NCBI GenBank assembly: GCA_028714895.1
Contig: JAQTLM010000012.1
Coordinates: 1 to 64,000 of the forward strand
DNA length: 64,000 bases
DNA from: Gallionella sp.
Lineage (GTDB): Bacteria; Pseudomonadota; Gammaproteobacteria; Burkholderiales; Gallionellaceae
Reading direction: 5' to 3'
Part shown: one piece after another, positions 7,178 to 16,100 of the stretch
Layout of the letters: the number at the start of each line of letters is the position of its first letter
Position numbering within the stretch: the first letter of the stretch is position 1
Translations under genes and position numbers: made by a program
The notes under the pieces: generated by a model
The model's input: only the letters and a program-made list of their open reading frames with translations
The model's database searches: none
What the model was told of the DNA's origin: nothing

Positions 7178-9115
7178 GTGATTAAACTTTTACATCGCAT
7201 CGGCCAAGGTGTTTTTTTGCGTCTGGAGAGTGGGCTCAATTACGTTTTTGGGCCAACATTGAACCCATTCTATTATTTGGGTGCGATTACTTACTTGATG
7301 TTCTGGATCATCATCGTCAGCGGCTTTTACATATACGCTTTTTACGATACTGGCGTAAATGATGCCTACAATTCGGTGGAATATTTAACCAATAAGCAAT
7401 GGTATTTCGGCGGCATAATGCGCAGCCTGCATCGTTATGCTTCCGACGGAATGTTATTATTCGGCGTTTTACACCTGTTGCGCAACTTTGCGTTTGACCG
7501 TTACCGCAGCTTCCGGTGGTTTTCATGGTATACGGGTATCCTGGTGCTGTGGCTGATTTATATAGCTGGTATAAACGGCTATTGGCTGCCTTGGGATCAT
7601 CTGGCACAGTTTGCTGCCGTGGCGACTGCGGAATGGCTGGATGCACTGCCGATTTTCAGTGCTCCCCTGGTGCGCAATTTCCTGGAGGAGGGCAGCGTAA
7701 ACGATCGCTTCTTCTCCCTGCTTTCGTTTATCCACCTTGGTATTCCGCTGGGTGCTTTTGCCATTATCTGGGTTCACACTCAACGTGTGCCGCAGGCTAA
7801 AACATCTCCACCAAGAGCGCTTGCGGTTGGATTGATCCTGTCCATGGTTGTGCTTGCACTGATCAAGCCGGCATTAAGCCACGGGCAAGCGGATTTGGAC
7901 TCTGCGCCATTTGTTCTGAATCTGGACTGGTTCTATTTCTGGAGTTATCCATTGCTCTACTCCTGGAGTCCGGGCAAGGTTTGGGTATTGGTAGGAGGTG
8001 TTACAGGTATTTTTTTATTGCTGCCGTTCCTCGGAGGAAAGAGACGCGGCAAGGGCGAATACGAGATCACCACAGTTCCCTGTGGGCATGCGGTAATTGC
8101 CAAAGAAGGCGAGACCGTACTTGAGGCTGCGTTGCGCCAAGGGTTGAATCTTCCCTATGTTTGCCGTGACGGTGCCTGCGGTGCCTGCAAGGGCAAGATA
8201 CTCAGGGGTACGGTCGATTACGGCACTTACCAGGAAGGCGTGCTCACCGATGCGGAGAAAGCGGAAGGCAAGGCCCTGTTCTGTTGCGCCAAGCCGTTAT
8301 CCGATTTGGAAATAGAGTGTCATGAGGTCGATGAGCTCGGGCGATTCCCGATAAAAACAATGAAGTTCAGGGTGCAAAAAATGGAGCGTGCGGCGCAGGA
8401 TGTGATGCTGCTCGAATTGCGTCCCGAGGGCGACGAACAGATGAATTTTATTGCGGGCCAGTATATTGCCGTGTTGTTGGATGATGGCACCAAACGCAGT
8501 TACTCAATCGCCAATGCGCCCCATGAATCGGATTACTTGCAACTTCACATCCGCCTGGTGAAAGGCGGCAAATTTACCGGCCATGTATTCAATGAAATGA
8601 AAGTGGGCGATGTGCTGCAAGCGGAAGGCCCGCTGGGTAGTTTCTTCCTGCATGAAGAAATCGACAAACCTATCATCTTCATGTCGGGAGGGTGCGGTTT
8701 CGGATCCATCAAGGGTATGGTCGAGCATGCTTTAAAGATCGGGTTGAACCGCTCCATGGTGCTGTACTGGGGCGCCAGAACACCAGCCGATATATATTCG
8801 AACTTGCCGGAAAAATGGCAGCAGGAACATGATAATTTCAAATTCATACCGGTTATTTCCGAACCCAAGCCGGAGCATGATTGGCAAGGCAGAACCGGCC
8901 TGGTTCACGAGGCTATCCTGCAGGATTATCAGCAACTGGACAACTATCAGGTATATGCCTGCGGTTCGCCCGAGATGGTCGAGGCGGGCCGTGCGCCATT
9001 CATGGTCAAAGGATTGCCGGAAGATCAGTATTTTTCTGATAAATTTTCGAGTGCCTGTTTCAAGGCGCCGCATGCGAAAGCATCAGTATCCTCTGAGGGG
9101 GTGACACATGGCTAA
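7178..9115 (+). CDS. Cytochrome b fused to [2Fe-2S] ferredoxin and FAD/NAD(P) reductase
   Basis: Three redox modules lie in one chain of about 645 residues. The GTG at 7178 is preferred because a perfect AGGAGG stands five bases upstream; an ATG at 7157 would add seven residues. Residues 1-285 are a cytochrome b/b6-like membrane domain with two His-x13-His pairs (His85/99 and His186/200), giving two b hemes. Residues 295-380 are a plant-type ferredoxin (Cys329, Cys334, Cys337 and a later FCC). Residues about 395-635 are a ferredoxin-NADP-reductase module with RSYSIANAP (FAD), GGCGFGSIKGM and YWGARTPADIY (nucleotide) and YACGSPEMV. The chain could move electrons between NAD(P)H and quinone in either direction, for example as reverse electron flow. 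The family is not one I can name, so this role is inferred from domains. Confidence 0.85.
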   Translation: MIKLLHRIGQGVFLRLESGLNYVFGPTLNPFYYLGAITYLMFWIIIVSGFYIYAFYDTGVNDAYNSVEYLTNKQWYFGGIMRSLHRYASDGMLLFGVLHLLRNFAFDRYRSFRWFSWYTGILVLWLIYIAGINGYWLPWDHLAQFAAVATAEWLDALPIFSAPLVRNFLEEGSVNDRFFSLLSFIHLGIPLGAFAIIWVHTQRVPQAKTSPPRALAVGLILSMVVLALIKPALSHGQADLDSAPFVLNLDWFYFWSYPLLYSWSPGKVWVLVGGVTGIFLLLPFLGGKRRGKGEYEITTVPCGHAVIAKEGETVLEAALRQGLNLPYVCRDGACGACKGKILRGTVDYGTYQEGVLTDAEKAEGKALFCCAKPLSDLEIECHEVDELGRFPIKTMKFRVQKMERAAQDVMLLELRPEGDEQMNFIAGQYIAVLLDDGTKRSYSIANAPHESDYLQLHIRLVKGGKFTGHVFNEMKVGDVLQAEGPLGSFFLHEEIDKPIIFMSGGCGFGSIKGMVEHALKIGLNRSMVLYWGARTPADIYSNLPEKWQQEHDNFKFIPVISEPKPEHDWQGRTGLVHEAILQDYQQLDNYQVYACGSPEMVEAGRAPFMVKGLPEDQYFSDKFSSACFKAPHAKASVSSEGVTHG

Positions 9116-9656
9116 GCCATTGCAATATATCAGCCAAGGGTTGTTTTATGCCTTGTTTATGGGGGTGATTGGTTATTTCTCTACTCTTCCGGCATACACT
9201 CACTTGCCACCGGATGAAACCCTGATAAAACTGAGCTTCAGGCATGCCGGCCAGCACGTGGGCGAGTGCCGCGAGCGTTCCCCGGAAGAAATGGCCAAAC
9301 TGCCTGAATACCAGCGTAAAGGCGGGACCAAGGTATGTCCGCGCGGTCGATCCGATGTGGTGGTTGAGCTGGAAATGGACGGAAAGCGCCTCTATCACGA
9401 GGTATTGAGGCCAACCGGGTTGGCGCACAGCAGCAATGCCAATATTTACCGGCGTATCCCGGTGAAGGCCGGAGTCCATACCCTGAAGGCGCGCCTGAAG
9501 GATCATCCCGGGGATGATTTCAACTATGTAAGCGAAGAAACGATTACCCTCACGCCGGGGCGTATCCTGGTGATTGATTTCAAGGCTGAAACCGGCGGAT
9601 TTATTTTCAGGAACAAAAATTTAACAACCAAGATGCAATCAGAAGGTAGCAAATGA
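9108..9656 (+). CDS. Unknown anchored periplasmic protein within the cytochrome b/oxidase operon
   Basis: A 182-residue protein with an N-terminal membrane helix (about 9-30), followed by a soluble, apparently beta-rich domain with two cysteines (in GECRER and KVCPRG). It has no CxxCH heme motif and no cupredoxin motif. It overlaps the end of the cytochrome b-ferredoxin-reductase gene by 8 bases and the start of the next gene by 4, so the three are translationally coupled and probably form one complex. Function is unknown. Confidence 0.8.
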   Translation: MAKPLQYISQGLFYALFMGVIGYFSTLPAYTHLPPDETLIKLSFRHAGQHVGECRERSPEEMAKLPEYQRKGGTKVCPRGRSDVVVELEMDGKRLYHEVLRPTGLAHSSNANIYRRIPVKAGVHTLKARLKDHPGDDFNYVSEETITLTPGRILVIDFKAETGGFIFRNKNLTTKMQSEGSK

Positions 9657-11065
9657 ATTCAACATATCAGCAAGCAGATGCCGAACAAGGCGCAGAGGTG
9701 ATCGGCGAAAAAAAATGCGGGAGGGGTTTTGCCCTTTCCATGCCATCGGATGCCAACCGCAAACTGGCTTCCGGCTGGTTGTGGCTCGGTATTGCATCGC
9801 TGGTAGGCGCCGGACTATTCGCTATCCTTCTGGTGCTTTCGCGCACCCCTTATATCCAGGATGTTTTCCCTTGGGTTGATTTTTTCCATACCGCACTGGT
9901 GGTACATGTGGATTTGTCAGTGCTGTTATGGTTCATGGCATTCGCCGGGGTGCTGTGGAGCTTGAATTCATCAACCAGATTCATCGGTATTGGCTGGCTG
10001 GCTTTGGTGCTGGCTTCCGTCGGCGCTGCGATAATTGTCCTGTCTCCCTTTGTTGCTGTCGGCAAACCGTTGATGAGCAATTATGTGCCGGTCATTCAAA
10101 GCACCTTCTTTTTTACGGGATTGATTGTTTTTGCTATTGGGGTAGCCGTGCTGGTGTTGCGCAGCCTGATAGCGGTGCCCTCTGCCGACTTGTGGCAGGG
10201 CGGTGAAGGCTCGATTCGCATCGGTTTTTATGCCGCATCCATTTCCACGGTGTTTGCATTGATTGCTTTCGCCTGGTCTTATGCACTTATACCGGACGTT
10301 TTTGAAAGCACGCAGTACTTCGACCTGCTGTTCTGGGGCGGCGGCCATGTGCTGCAGTTCACCTATTCGCTGTTGATGCTGGCCGGCTGGCTGTGGCTGG
10401 CGGATGCCTGCGGCGCGAAAATCCCGTTGACCCCACGGTTGGCGTCTGCCTTCCTGGTGCTGGGGCTACTGCCGGTATTTTATGTTCCCGTTATTTACCT
10501 GTCTTTTGCAGGCGATATGGGCGCTTACATGGAACAGTTTACCCTGTTGATGAAAGTTGGCGGCGCCTTTGCCCCCGTGCCGCTTGGTTTGGCGGTGCTT
10601 TACGGGCTCGGCGCGGCAGGGAGCACGCCGGCGACAAAGCCGCAACGTGCGGCACTGCTTTCGTCAATCATCTTGTTTGCCATCGGCGGCGGGATAAGCC
10701 TGATGATCGGGGACAGCAACACGATCATCACCGCGCACTATCACGGAACCGGCGGTGCAATCAGCTTGGCCTTCATGGGACTGGCCTTCCATCTGCTGCC
10801 GCGTCTCGGCTATCGCGAGCCGGACTTGAAATGGGCCACATTGATGCCTTACATATACGGAGCGGGGCAACTGCTGCACATTATCGGGTTGCTGTGGTCC
10901 GGCGGATATGGCGTGCAGCGCAAGGTTGCGGGAGCCGCGCAAGGACTGCATGGCTTTGCGCAGACGGCAGGCATGGGATTGATGGGCTTGGGCGGGTTGG
11001 TAGCCGTGATCGGCGGTATCATGTTCTTGGTAGTGGTTTTCAAAGCCATGCGCCGGTCAGCGTAA
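9653..11065 (+). CDS. Divergent heme-copper-oxidase-like subunit I without the CuB His pair
   Basis: A 470-residue membrane protein with about 12 helices and a residual heme-copper oxidase pattern. Helix II has HTALVVHVDLS (His79/His85), helix VI has GGGHVLQF (His232, Gln235), and helix X has AHYHGTGG (His362, His364), suited to a low-spin and a high-spin heme. The tandem His of helix VII that bind CuB are absent; the matching region reads VIYLSFAGDMGAYMEQFT. No catalytic Tyr follows His232. It could be a distant NO-reductase-like enzyme with a different non-heme metal site (an Asp or Glu of helix VII is available) or a heme-only electron carrier. It overlaps the preceding gene by ATGA and is the third member of that operon. 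Confidence 0.75.
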   Translation: MNSTYQQADAEQGAEVIGEKKCGRGFALSMPSDANRKLASGWLWLGIASLVGAGLFAILLVLSRTPYIQDVFPWVDFFHTALVVHVDLSVLLWFMAFAGVLWSLNSSTRFIGIGWLALVLASVGAAIIVLSPFVAVGKPLMSNYVPVIQSTFFFTGLIVFAIGVAVLVLRSLIAVPSADLWQGGEGSIRIGFYAASISTVFALIAFAWSYALIPDVFESTQYFDLLFWGGGHVLQFTYSLLMLAGWLWLADACGAKIPLTPRLASAFLVLGLLPVFYVPVIYLSFAGDMGAYMEQFTLLMKVGGAFAPVPLGLAVLYGLGAAGSTPATKPQRAALLSSIILFAIGGGISLMIGDSNTIITAHYHGTGGAISLAFMGLAFHLLPRLGYREPDLKWATLMPYIYGAGQLLHIIGLLWSGGYGVQRKVAGAAQGLHGFAQTAGMGLMGLGGLVAVIGGIMFLVVVFKAMRRSA

Positions 11066-11205
11066 CGGACATTAATCATCCGGCTCATCGTTGCGCAGGC
11101 CGGAATCGGTCGAACCAATCAGGAAGAAAAGTTGCCGGGCGAAATCTCATGCGCCCGGAACTAGTGTAGTGCATCGCTCATGGTGATAGTTATGCGAAAA
11201 CCCTT

Positions 11206-11275
11206 GTGGGTCGGGCTTCAGCCCGACCGCTTCGACAAGCTCAGGACAGGCATGCTGGGTTGAAACCCATGTCTA
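11206..11275. repeat. Intergenic palindromic repeat
   Basis: The 20-base palindrome GGTCGGGCTTCAGCCCGACC lies at 11209-11228 and GGGTTGAAACCC at 11257-11268, with a TTCGACAAGCTCAGGAC block between them. The first unit is found again at 61880-61926. It is a member of the dispersed palindromic repeats seen throughout the window. The rest of the gap between the genes at 11065 and 11280 holds nothing else recognisable. Confidence 0.7.
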
Positions 11276-11279
11276 CAAG

Positions 11280-11486
11280 CTATTGAGAAGTTGCCCCCGA
11301 GGTAAGCAAAAGATATTTCATGAGGCCGAATGAGAGGAATGCCAGTACCAGAATGATGACAAAGAAAATAATGCTGCGGTTTTTGAAGCGCTCCCCGCGC
11401 GAAACCTCGATGCGGTCAAGTATCCAGTCGGATATGAAGTAGAGGCCTGTGGCCACCAGAGTGTAATAAATAACTTCCAAGTTCAT
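11280..11486 (-). CDS. Small two-helix membrane protein (68 aa)
   Basis: Short reverse-strand gene encoding two hydrophobic helices (VIYYTLVATGLYFISDWIL and IIFFVIILVLAFLSFGLM) separated by a charged loop with RIEVSRGERFKNRS. Such a clean amphipathic/hydrophobic layout is unlikely by chance. It points away from the next cytochrome b fusion gene, so the two may share a divergent control region (11487-11602). No family is recognised. It may assist the neighbouring membrane redox complex. Confidence 0.6.
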   Translation of the reverse strand: MNLEVIYYTLVATGLYFISDWILDRIEVSRGERFKNRSIIFFVIILVLAFLSFGLMKYLLLTSGATSQ

Positions 11487-11602
11487 TCTCCATTAATATT
11501 TTTTACAATACGCTTATTATATTATGCTGCCACGCTTTGAGCGGATGAATTTGAACCGTTACTTTCAAATGAATTACAGACAGCATTGATGCAAGGGCTC
11601 CT

Positions 11603-13150
11603 TTGACTACCTCCAAACACACCGAGTCTGTTGCGCGCAAGATGTTGCTCCGGTTTGAAGGCATCCTGAACAAAATCTTCGGTAACGACCTCAACCCTTT
11701 CTATTACCTGGGCGCGCTGGGATTCTTTTTTTTCTGGGTAGTTGCAGTCAGCGGTGCCTATATCTATATTTTTTACGATACCGGCGTGGAAGATGCATTC
11801 AAATCGGTCGAGTCCCTCACGCACGATCAGCCGTATCTCGGCGGCATCACGCGCAGCCTGCACCGTTACGCTTCCGATGCGCTGGTGGTGGTGATGCTAC
11901 TGCACCTGTTGCGCGAATTCATCCTGGGGCGCTACCGCGGGGCGCGCTGGTTTACATGGTTCACGGGGGTGCCGCTGATCTGGCTGATATTTGCCGCCGG
12001 TACCAACGGTTACTGGATGGTGTGGGATAAGCTGGCCCAATATGCCACCGTGGCCGCCATGGAATGGTTTGATTGGCTGCCGATATTTAGCGTGCCGATG
12101 GCGCAAAGTTTTATTTCCCGGGAAGTCCTCAATGATCGCTTCTTTTCGCTGATATCGTTCGCCCATGTGACCATCCCGGTGCTTATATTGTTCCTGCTCT
12201 GGGTACATATCATGCGCGTCAGTTACCCTGTGGTTAACCCAAGGCGCGGGCTGGCGCTGGGAATGCTGCTGGCAATGCTGGTTCTGGCACTGATAAAGCC
12301 GGCATTGAGCCAAGGCCCGGCGGATATGGGAATTGAGCCACGCAATATCGGCATCGACTGGTTCTATCTGTTCATTTTTCCATTGCAGGATAGTTGGTCG
12401 GCTGGCCAGGTCTGGGCGCTGGTAATCGGGATCAGCGTGCTGCTCAGTGTGTTGCCGTGGCTGCCAACCAAAAATAAACAGATACCGATAGCCGAAGTAA
12501 GCCTCAAAAACTGCAACGGATGTCGGCGTTGTGTCGCCGATTGCCCCTACGAGGCGGTGGTGATGCGTCCTCGCAGTGACGGTATGCGTTTGATGGAAGA
12601 AGCAGTGGTCATACCGGATCGCTGTGTCAGTTGTGGCATCTGCGCCGGCGCGTGCCCCTCTTCAACTCCCTTCAGGAGCGATGCCGGATATGTGAGCGGA
12701 ATCGAAATGCCCTCCATGCCGATGGCCGGGCTGCGTGCCGCAATGGCGGATGATCTGGCAAGGCTGAAAGGTGATGCGCGGGTCATAGTATTCGGTTGCG
12801 ACAATGCGGCAGACATGGGGAAGTTGCGCAGCGAAGGCGTGGCCGTCATGAGCCTGCCATGTACAGCCATGTTGCCGCCGTCCTTTATCGAATATGCGCT
12901 GTACGAGAATCAGGCCGACGGTGTATTTATCACCGGCTGCCGCGAGAGCGACTGCTACCATCGGATGGGCGGGTTGTGGACAGTGCAGCGGCTGGCCAGA
13001 GAGCGGGAGCCGCGTCTGCGCGGCCGCGTCGAGCGTGAGCACGGGCGAATCGGGTTGTTTTGGGCGTCTTCTGCGGATTTCAAAGAATTATCCAAGGAAC
13101 TGGAATCATTCCGCGCCAGCCTTAACGCAATTCCGCAAAAAAATTCTTGA
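11603..13150 (+). CDS. Cytochrome b fused to 2[4Fe-4S] ferredoxin and MvhD-like domain
   Basis: A 515-residue fusion whose first 285 residues are clearly paralogous to the cytochrome b part of the gene at 7178 (shared NPFYYLGA, SLHRYASD, LNDRFFSL-type blocks), with two His-x13-His pairs (His87/101, His188/202). Residues 300-355 hold two C-x2-C-x2-C-x3-C ferredoxin motifs (Cys304-314, Cys341-351). Residues about 390-500 resemble the delta subunit of methyl-viologen-reducing hydrogenase, with four Cys (399, 420, 446, 451; GCRESDC). MvhD passes electrons to heterodisulfide-reductase (Hdr)-type complexes, so this chain may connect quinone to an Hdr-like or ferredoxin partner. TTG is taken as start because AAGGG stands five bases upstream. 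Its end overlaps the end of mfd by 29 bases. Confidence 0.83.
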   Translation: MTTSKHTESVARKMLLRFEGILNKIFGNDLNPFYYLGALGFFFFWVVAVSGAYIYIFYDTGVEDAFKSVESLTHDQPYLGGITRSLHRYASDALVVVMLLHLLREFILGRYRGARWFTWFTGVPLIWLIFAAGTNGYWMVWDKLAQYATVAAMEWFDWLPIFSVPMAQSFISREVLNDRFFSLISFAHVTIPVLILFLLWVHIMRVSYPVVNPRRGLALGMLLAMLVLALIKPALSQGPADMGIEPRNIGIDWFYLFIFPLQDSWSAGQVWALVIGISVLLSVLPWLPTKNKQIPIAEVSLKNCNGCRRCVADCPYEAVVMRPRSDGMRLMEEAVVIPDRCVSCGICAGACPSSTPFRSDAGYVSGIEMPSMPMAGLRAAMADDLARLKGDARVIVFGCDNAADMGKLRSEGVAVMSLPCTAMLPPSFIEYALYENQADGVFITGCRESDCYHRMGGLWTVQRLAREREPRLRGRVEREHGRIGLFWASSADFKELSKELESFRASLNAIPQKNS

Positions 13151-16100
13151 TCACCAGCACCCGCTGTCGCAGATCGTCATGCTTTAGCTCGATGCGCAGC
13201 TTGTCCTGCCCGACCATCTTGATGTAGCGCCTGCTCTGGATCATTGTGATGATTTTCATCGGGTCGATCGGCGGATTCGGCACAAATTGAATCTGGATCG
13301 CTTCGCTGGACGCATCGACTTTGCTGATGCCGAGCGGTTTGGCGAGGATGCGCAGGCGGTGGCTGTCGAGCAGGGTTTGCGCGGGTTCTGGCAGCAGGCC
13401 GAAGCGGTCGATCAGTTCCTGATGCATGTCGTCGAGTTCTTCCGATGTGTTGCAGTTCGCCAAGCGTTTGTAGAGCATCAGGCGTTGGTGAATGTCGCCG
13501 CAGTAGTCGCTGGGCAGCAGCGCAGGGGTGTGCAGGTTGATCTCGGTGGTCACGCCCAGTGGGTGTGCCATGTCCGGTTCGCGCCCTTGGCGCAACGAGG
13601 CCACTGCGGCGTTGAGCATGTCGGTGTAGAGTGAAAAACCGATCTCCTGCATCTCGCCGCTTTGCGATTCGCCCAGCACTTCGCCTGCGCCGCGTATCTC
13701 CAGGTCGTGCATCGCGAGGTAGAAACCGCTGCCGAGCTGTTCCATCGACTGGATCGCTTCGAGGCGTTTCTTCGCCTGTGCGGTGAGCGCTTCGGTTTCC
13801 ACCAGCAGATAGGCGTAAGCCTGATGGTGCGAACGTCCGACGCGGCCGCGCAGTTGATGAAGTTGAGCGAGGCCGAAACGGTCGGCGCGATTCATCAGGA
13901 TGGTGTTGACGGTCGGGATGTCAATGCCGGTCTCGATGATGGTGGTGCACAGCAGCACATTGAAACGCTGCTGGTAAAAATCGCGCATCACCTGTTCCAG
14001 ATCGCGCTCGCCCATCTGCCCGTGCGCCACGCGGATGCGCGCTTCCGGCAGCAGCGTGGTCAGCTTCTCCGCCATGTTGGCGATGGTATCCACCTCGTTG
14101 TGCAGAAAATACACCTGCCCGCCGCGCTTCAGTTCGCGCAGCACCGCCTCGCGGATGATGCCGTTGCTGGTCTGCGCGACGAAGGTCTTGATCGACAGGC
14201 GGCGTTGCGGCGCGGTGGCGATGATCGAGAAATCGCGCAGCCCTTCCAGCGACATCGCCAGCGTGCGCGGGATCGGGGTGGCGGTCAGCGTCAGTACATC
14301 AACCTCGGCGCGCAGCGCTTTCAGGCGTTCCTTCTGCTGCACGCCGAAGCGGTGTTCTTCGTCGATGATGATTAGGCCGAGGTTGTGGAACTTCACGCCT
14401 TTCTGGATCAGCTTGTGCGTGCCGATGATGATGTCCAGTTTGCCGTCTTCCATGTCCTTCAGCGCCTGCGTCTGTTCCTTGGCGGAGCGGAAGCGCGACA
14501 GTTCGGCGATCTTGATCGGCAGGTCGGCGAAACGGTCGGAGAAATTCTGGAAATGCTGCTCGGCCAATAGCGTGGTTGGAACCAGTACCGCGACCTGTTT
14601 GCCATCCATCGCCGCGACGAACGCGGCGCGCAATGCGACCTCGGTTTTACCGAAGCCAACGTCGCCGCAGATCAGCCGATCCATCGGCTTGCCGCCTTGC
14701 AGGTCGTTGATCACCGCCTCGATGGCGGCGGCCTGATCGGGCGTTTCCTCGAAACCGAATCCGGCGGCAAATTCCTCGTAGTCGCGCGGTGCCAGTTTGA
14801 ATGCGTGGCCCTTGCGCGTGGCGCGTTGCGCGTAAAGATTCAACAGCTCGGCGGCGGTGTCGCGCACCTGCTGCATCGCGCGGCGTTTCGTCTTGTCCCA
14901 CGCTGCCGTGCCCAGCTTGTGCAACGGCGCGGTTTCCGGCGCACCGCCACTGTAGCGGCTGATTACGTGCAGTTGCGCCACCGGCACGTAGAGCTTGTCG
15001 CCGCCCGCATATTCCAGCAGCAGAAATTCCCCTTCACCCTCGCCGAGATCGAGATTGATCAACCCCGCATAACGCGCGATACCGTGCTGCTCATGCACCA
15101 CCGGGTCACCCGGCTTGAGTTCGGACAGGTCGCGCAGCATGCCTTCGACGTTGCTCTTCTTCGCGGCGCGCGCGGCGCGGCTGCGCGGCTGCGCGGCGTA
15201 GAGCTCGGTCTCGGTGACGATGGCCTGATGTTGTTCCGGCAACACAAAGCCAGCGTGCAGCGAGCCGACCGCGAGCAGGAACTTTTCCTTGCTGGCGAGG
15301 AATTCAGCATAGTCCTGGCATACGGCAGGCGCGAGGCCATATTCGCGCAGATAGTCCGCCATGATCTCGCGCCGCCCGAGACTGTCGGCCAGCAGCAGCA
15401 CGCGCCCGTCGTAGCCTTGCAGGAATTGCGCGAAGGCATGGGTCGGAATTTCGGCACGGCGGTTGACAGCGATGTCGGGCAGGGCGGCGGTGGCGCATGG
15501 GGTGAGGTTTTTAGGTGTACTCTCACCCTCTCCCTCCGCTTCGCTCCTCCCTCTCCCGCTTGCGGGAGAGGGTATTGCCCCCCCCTCTCCCGCAAGCGGG
15601 AGAGGGGCTGGGGGAGAGGGAAGAATATCCAGCCGCGCAAAGTCCTTCACCCGTATGAAGAACCGCTCCGCATCCAGAAATAATTCTTTCGGTTCCAGCA
15701 GCGGGCGCTGCGGGTCGCCCCTGAGCAGGTTGTAGCGCGATGCGGCATCCTTGGCGAAGGTGGCGATGGCCTCATCGACCTCATGATGCAGGCACAGCGT
15801 GGCGTTGTTCGGCAGGTAGTCGAACAGCGTCGCAGTCTTGTCGAAGAATAGCGGCAGGTAATACTCGATACCCGCCGGGGCGATGCCTTTGCTTACGCCT
15901 TTGTAGATAAACGACTTGGATGGATCGCCTTCGAAGCGATCGCGGAAATTCTGGCGGAAACGCGCTTGGCCGGCATCGTCCAGCGGGAATTCGCGCGCGG
16001 GCAGCAGGCGGATTTCCGGCACGGGGTACAGCGTGCGCTGCGTGTCCACGTCGAAGCTGGCAATGGTCTCGATCTCGTCGTCGAACAGATCGATGCGGTA

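Noticed and set aside
9653..11065. Functional O2-reducing oxidase subunit I
   Set aside because: It lacks the helix VII His pair and the active-site Tyr, so a normal CuB centre cannot be built.
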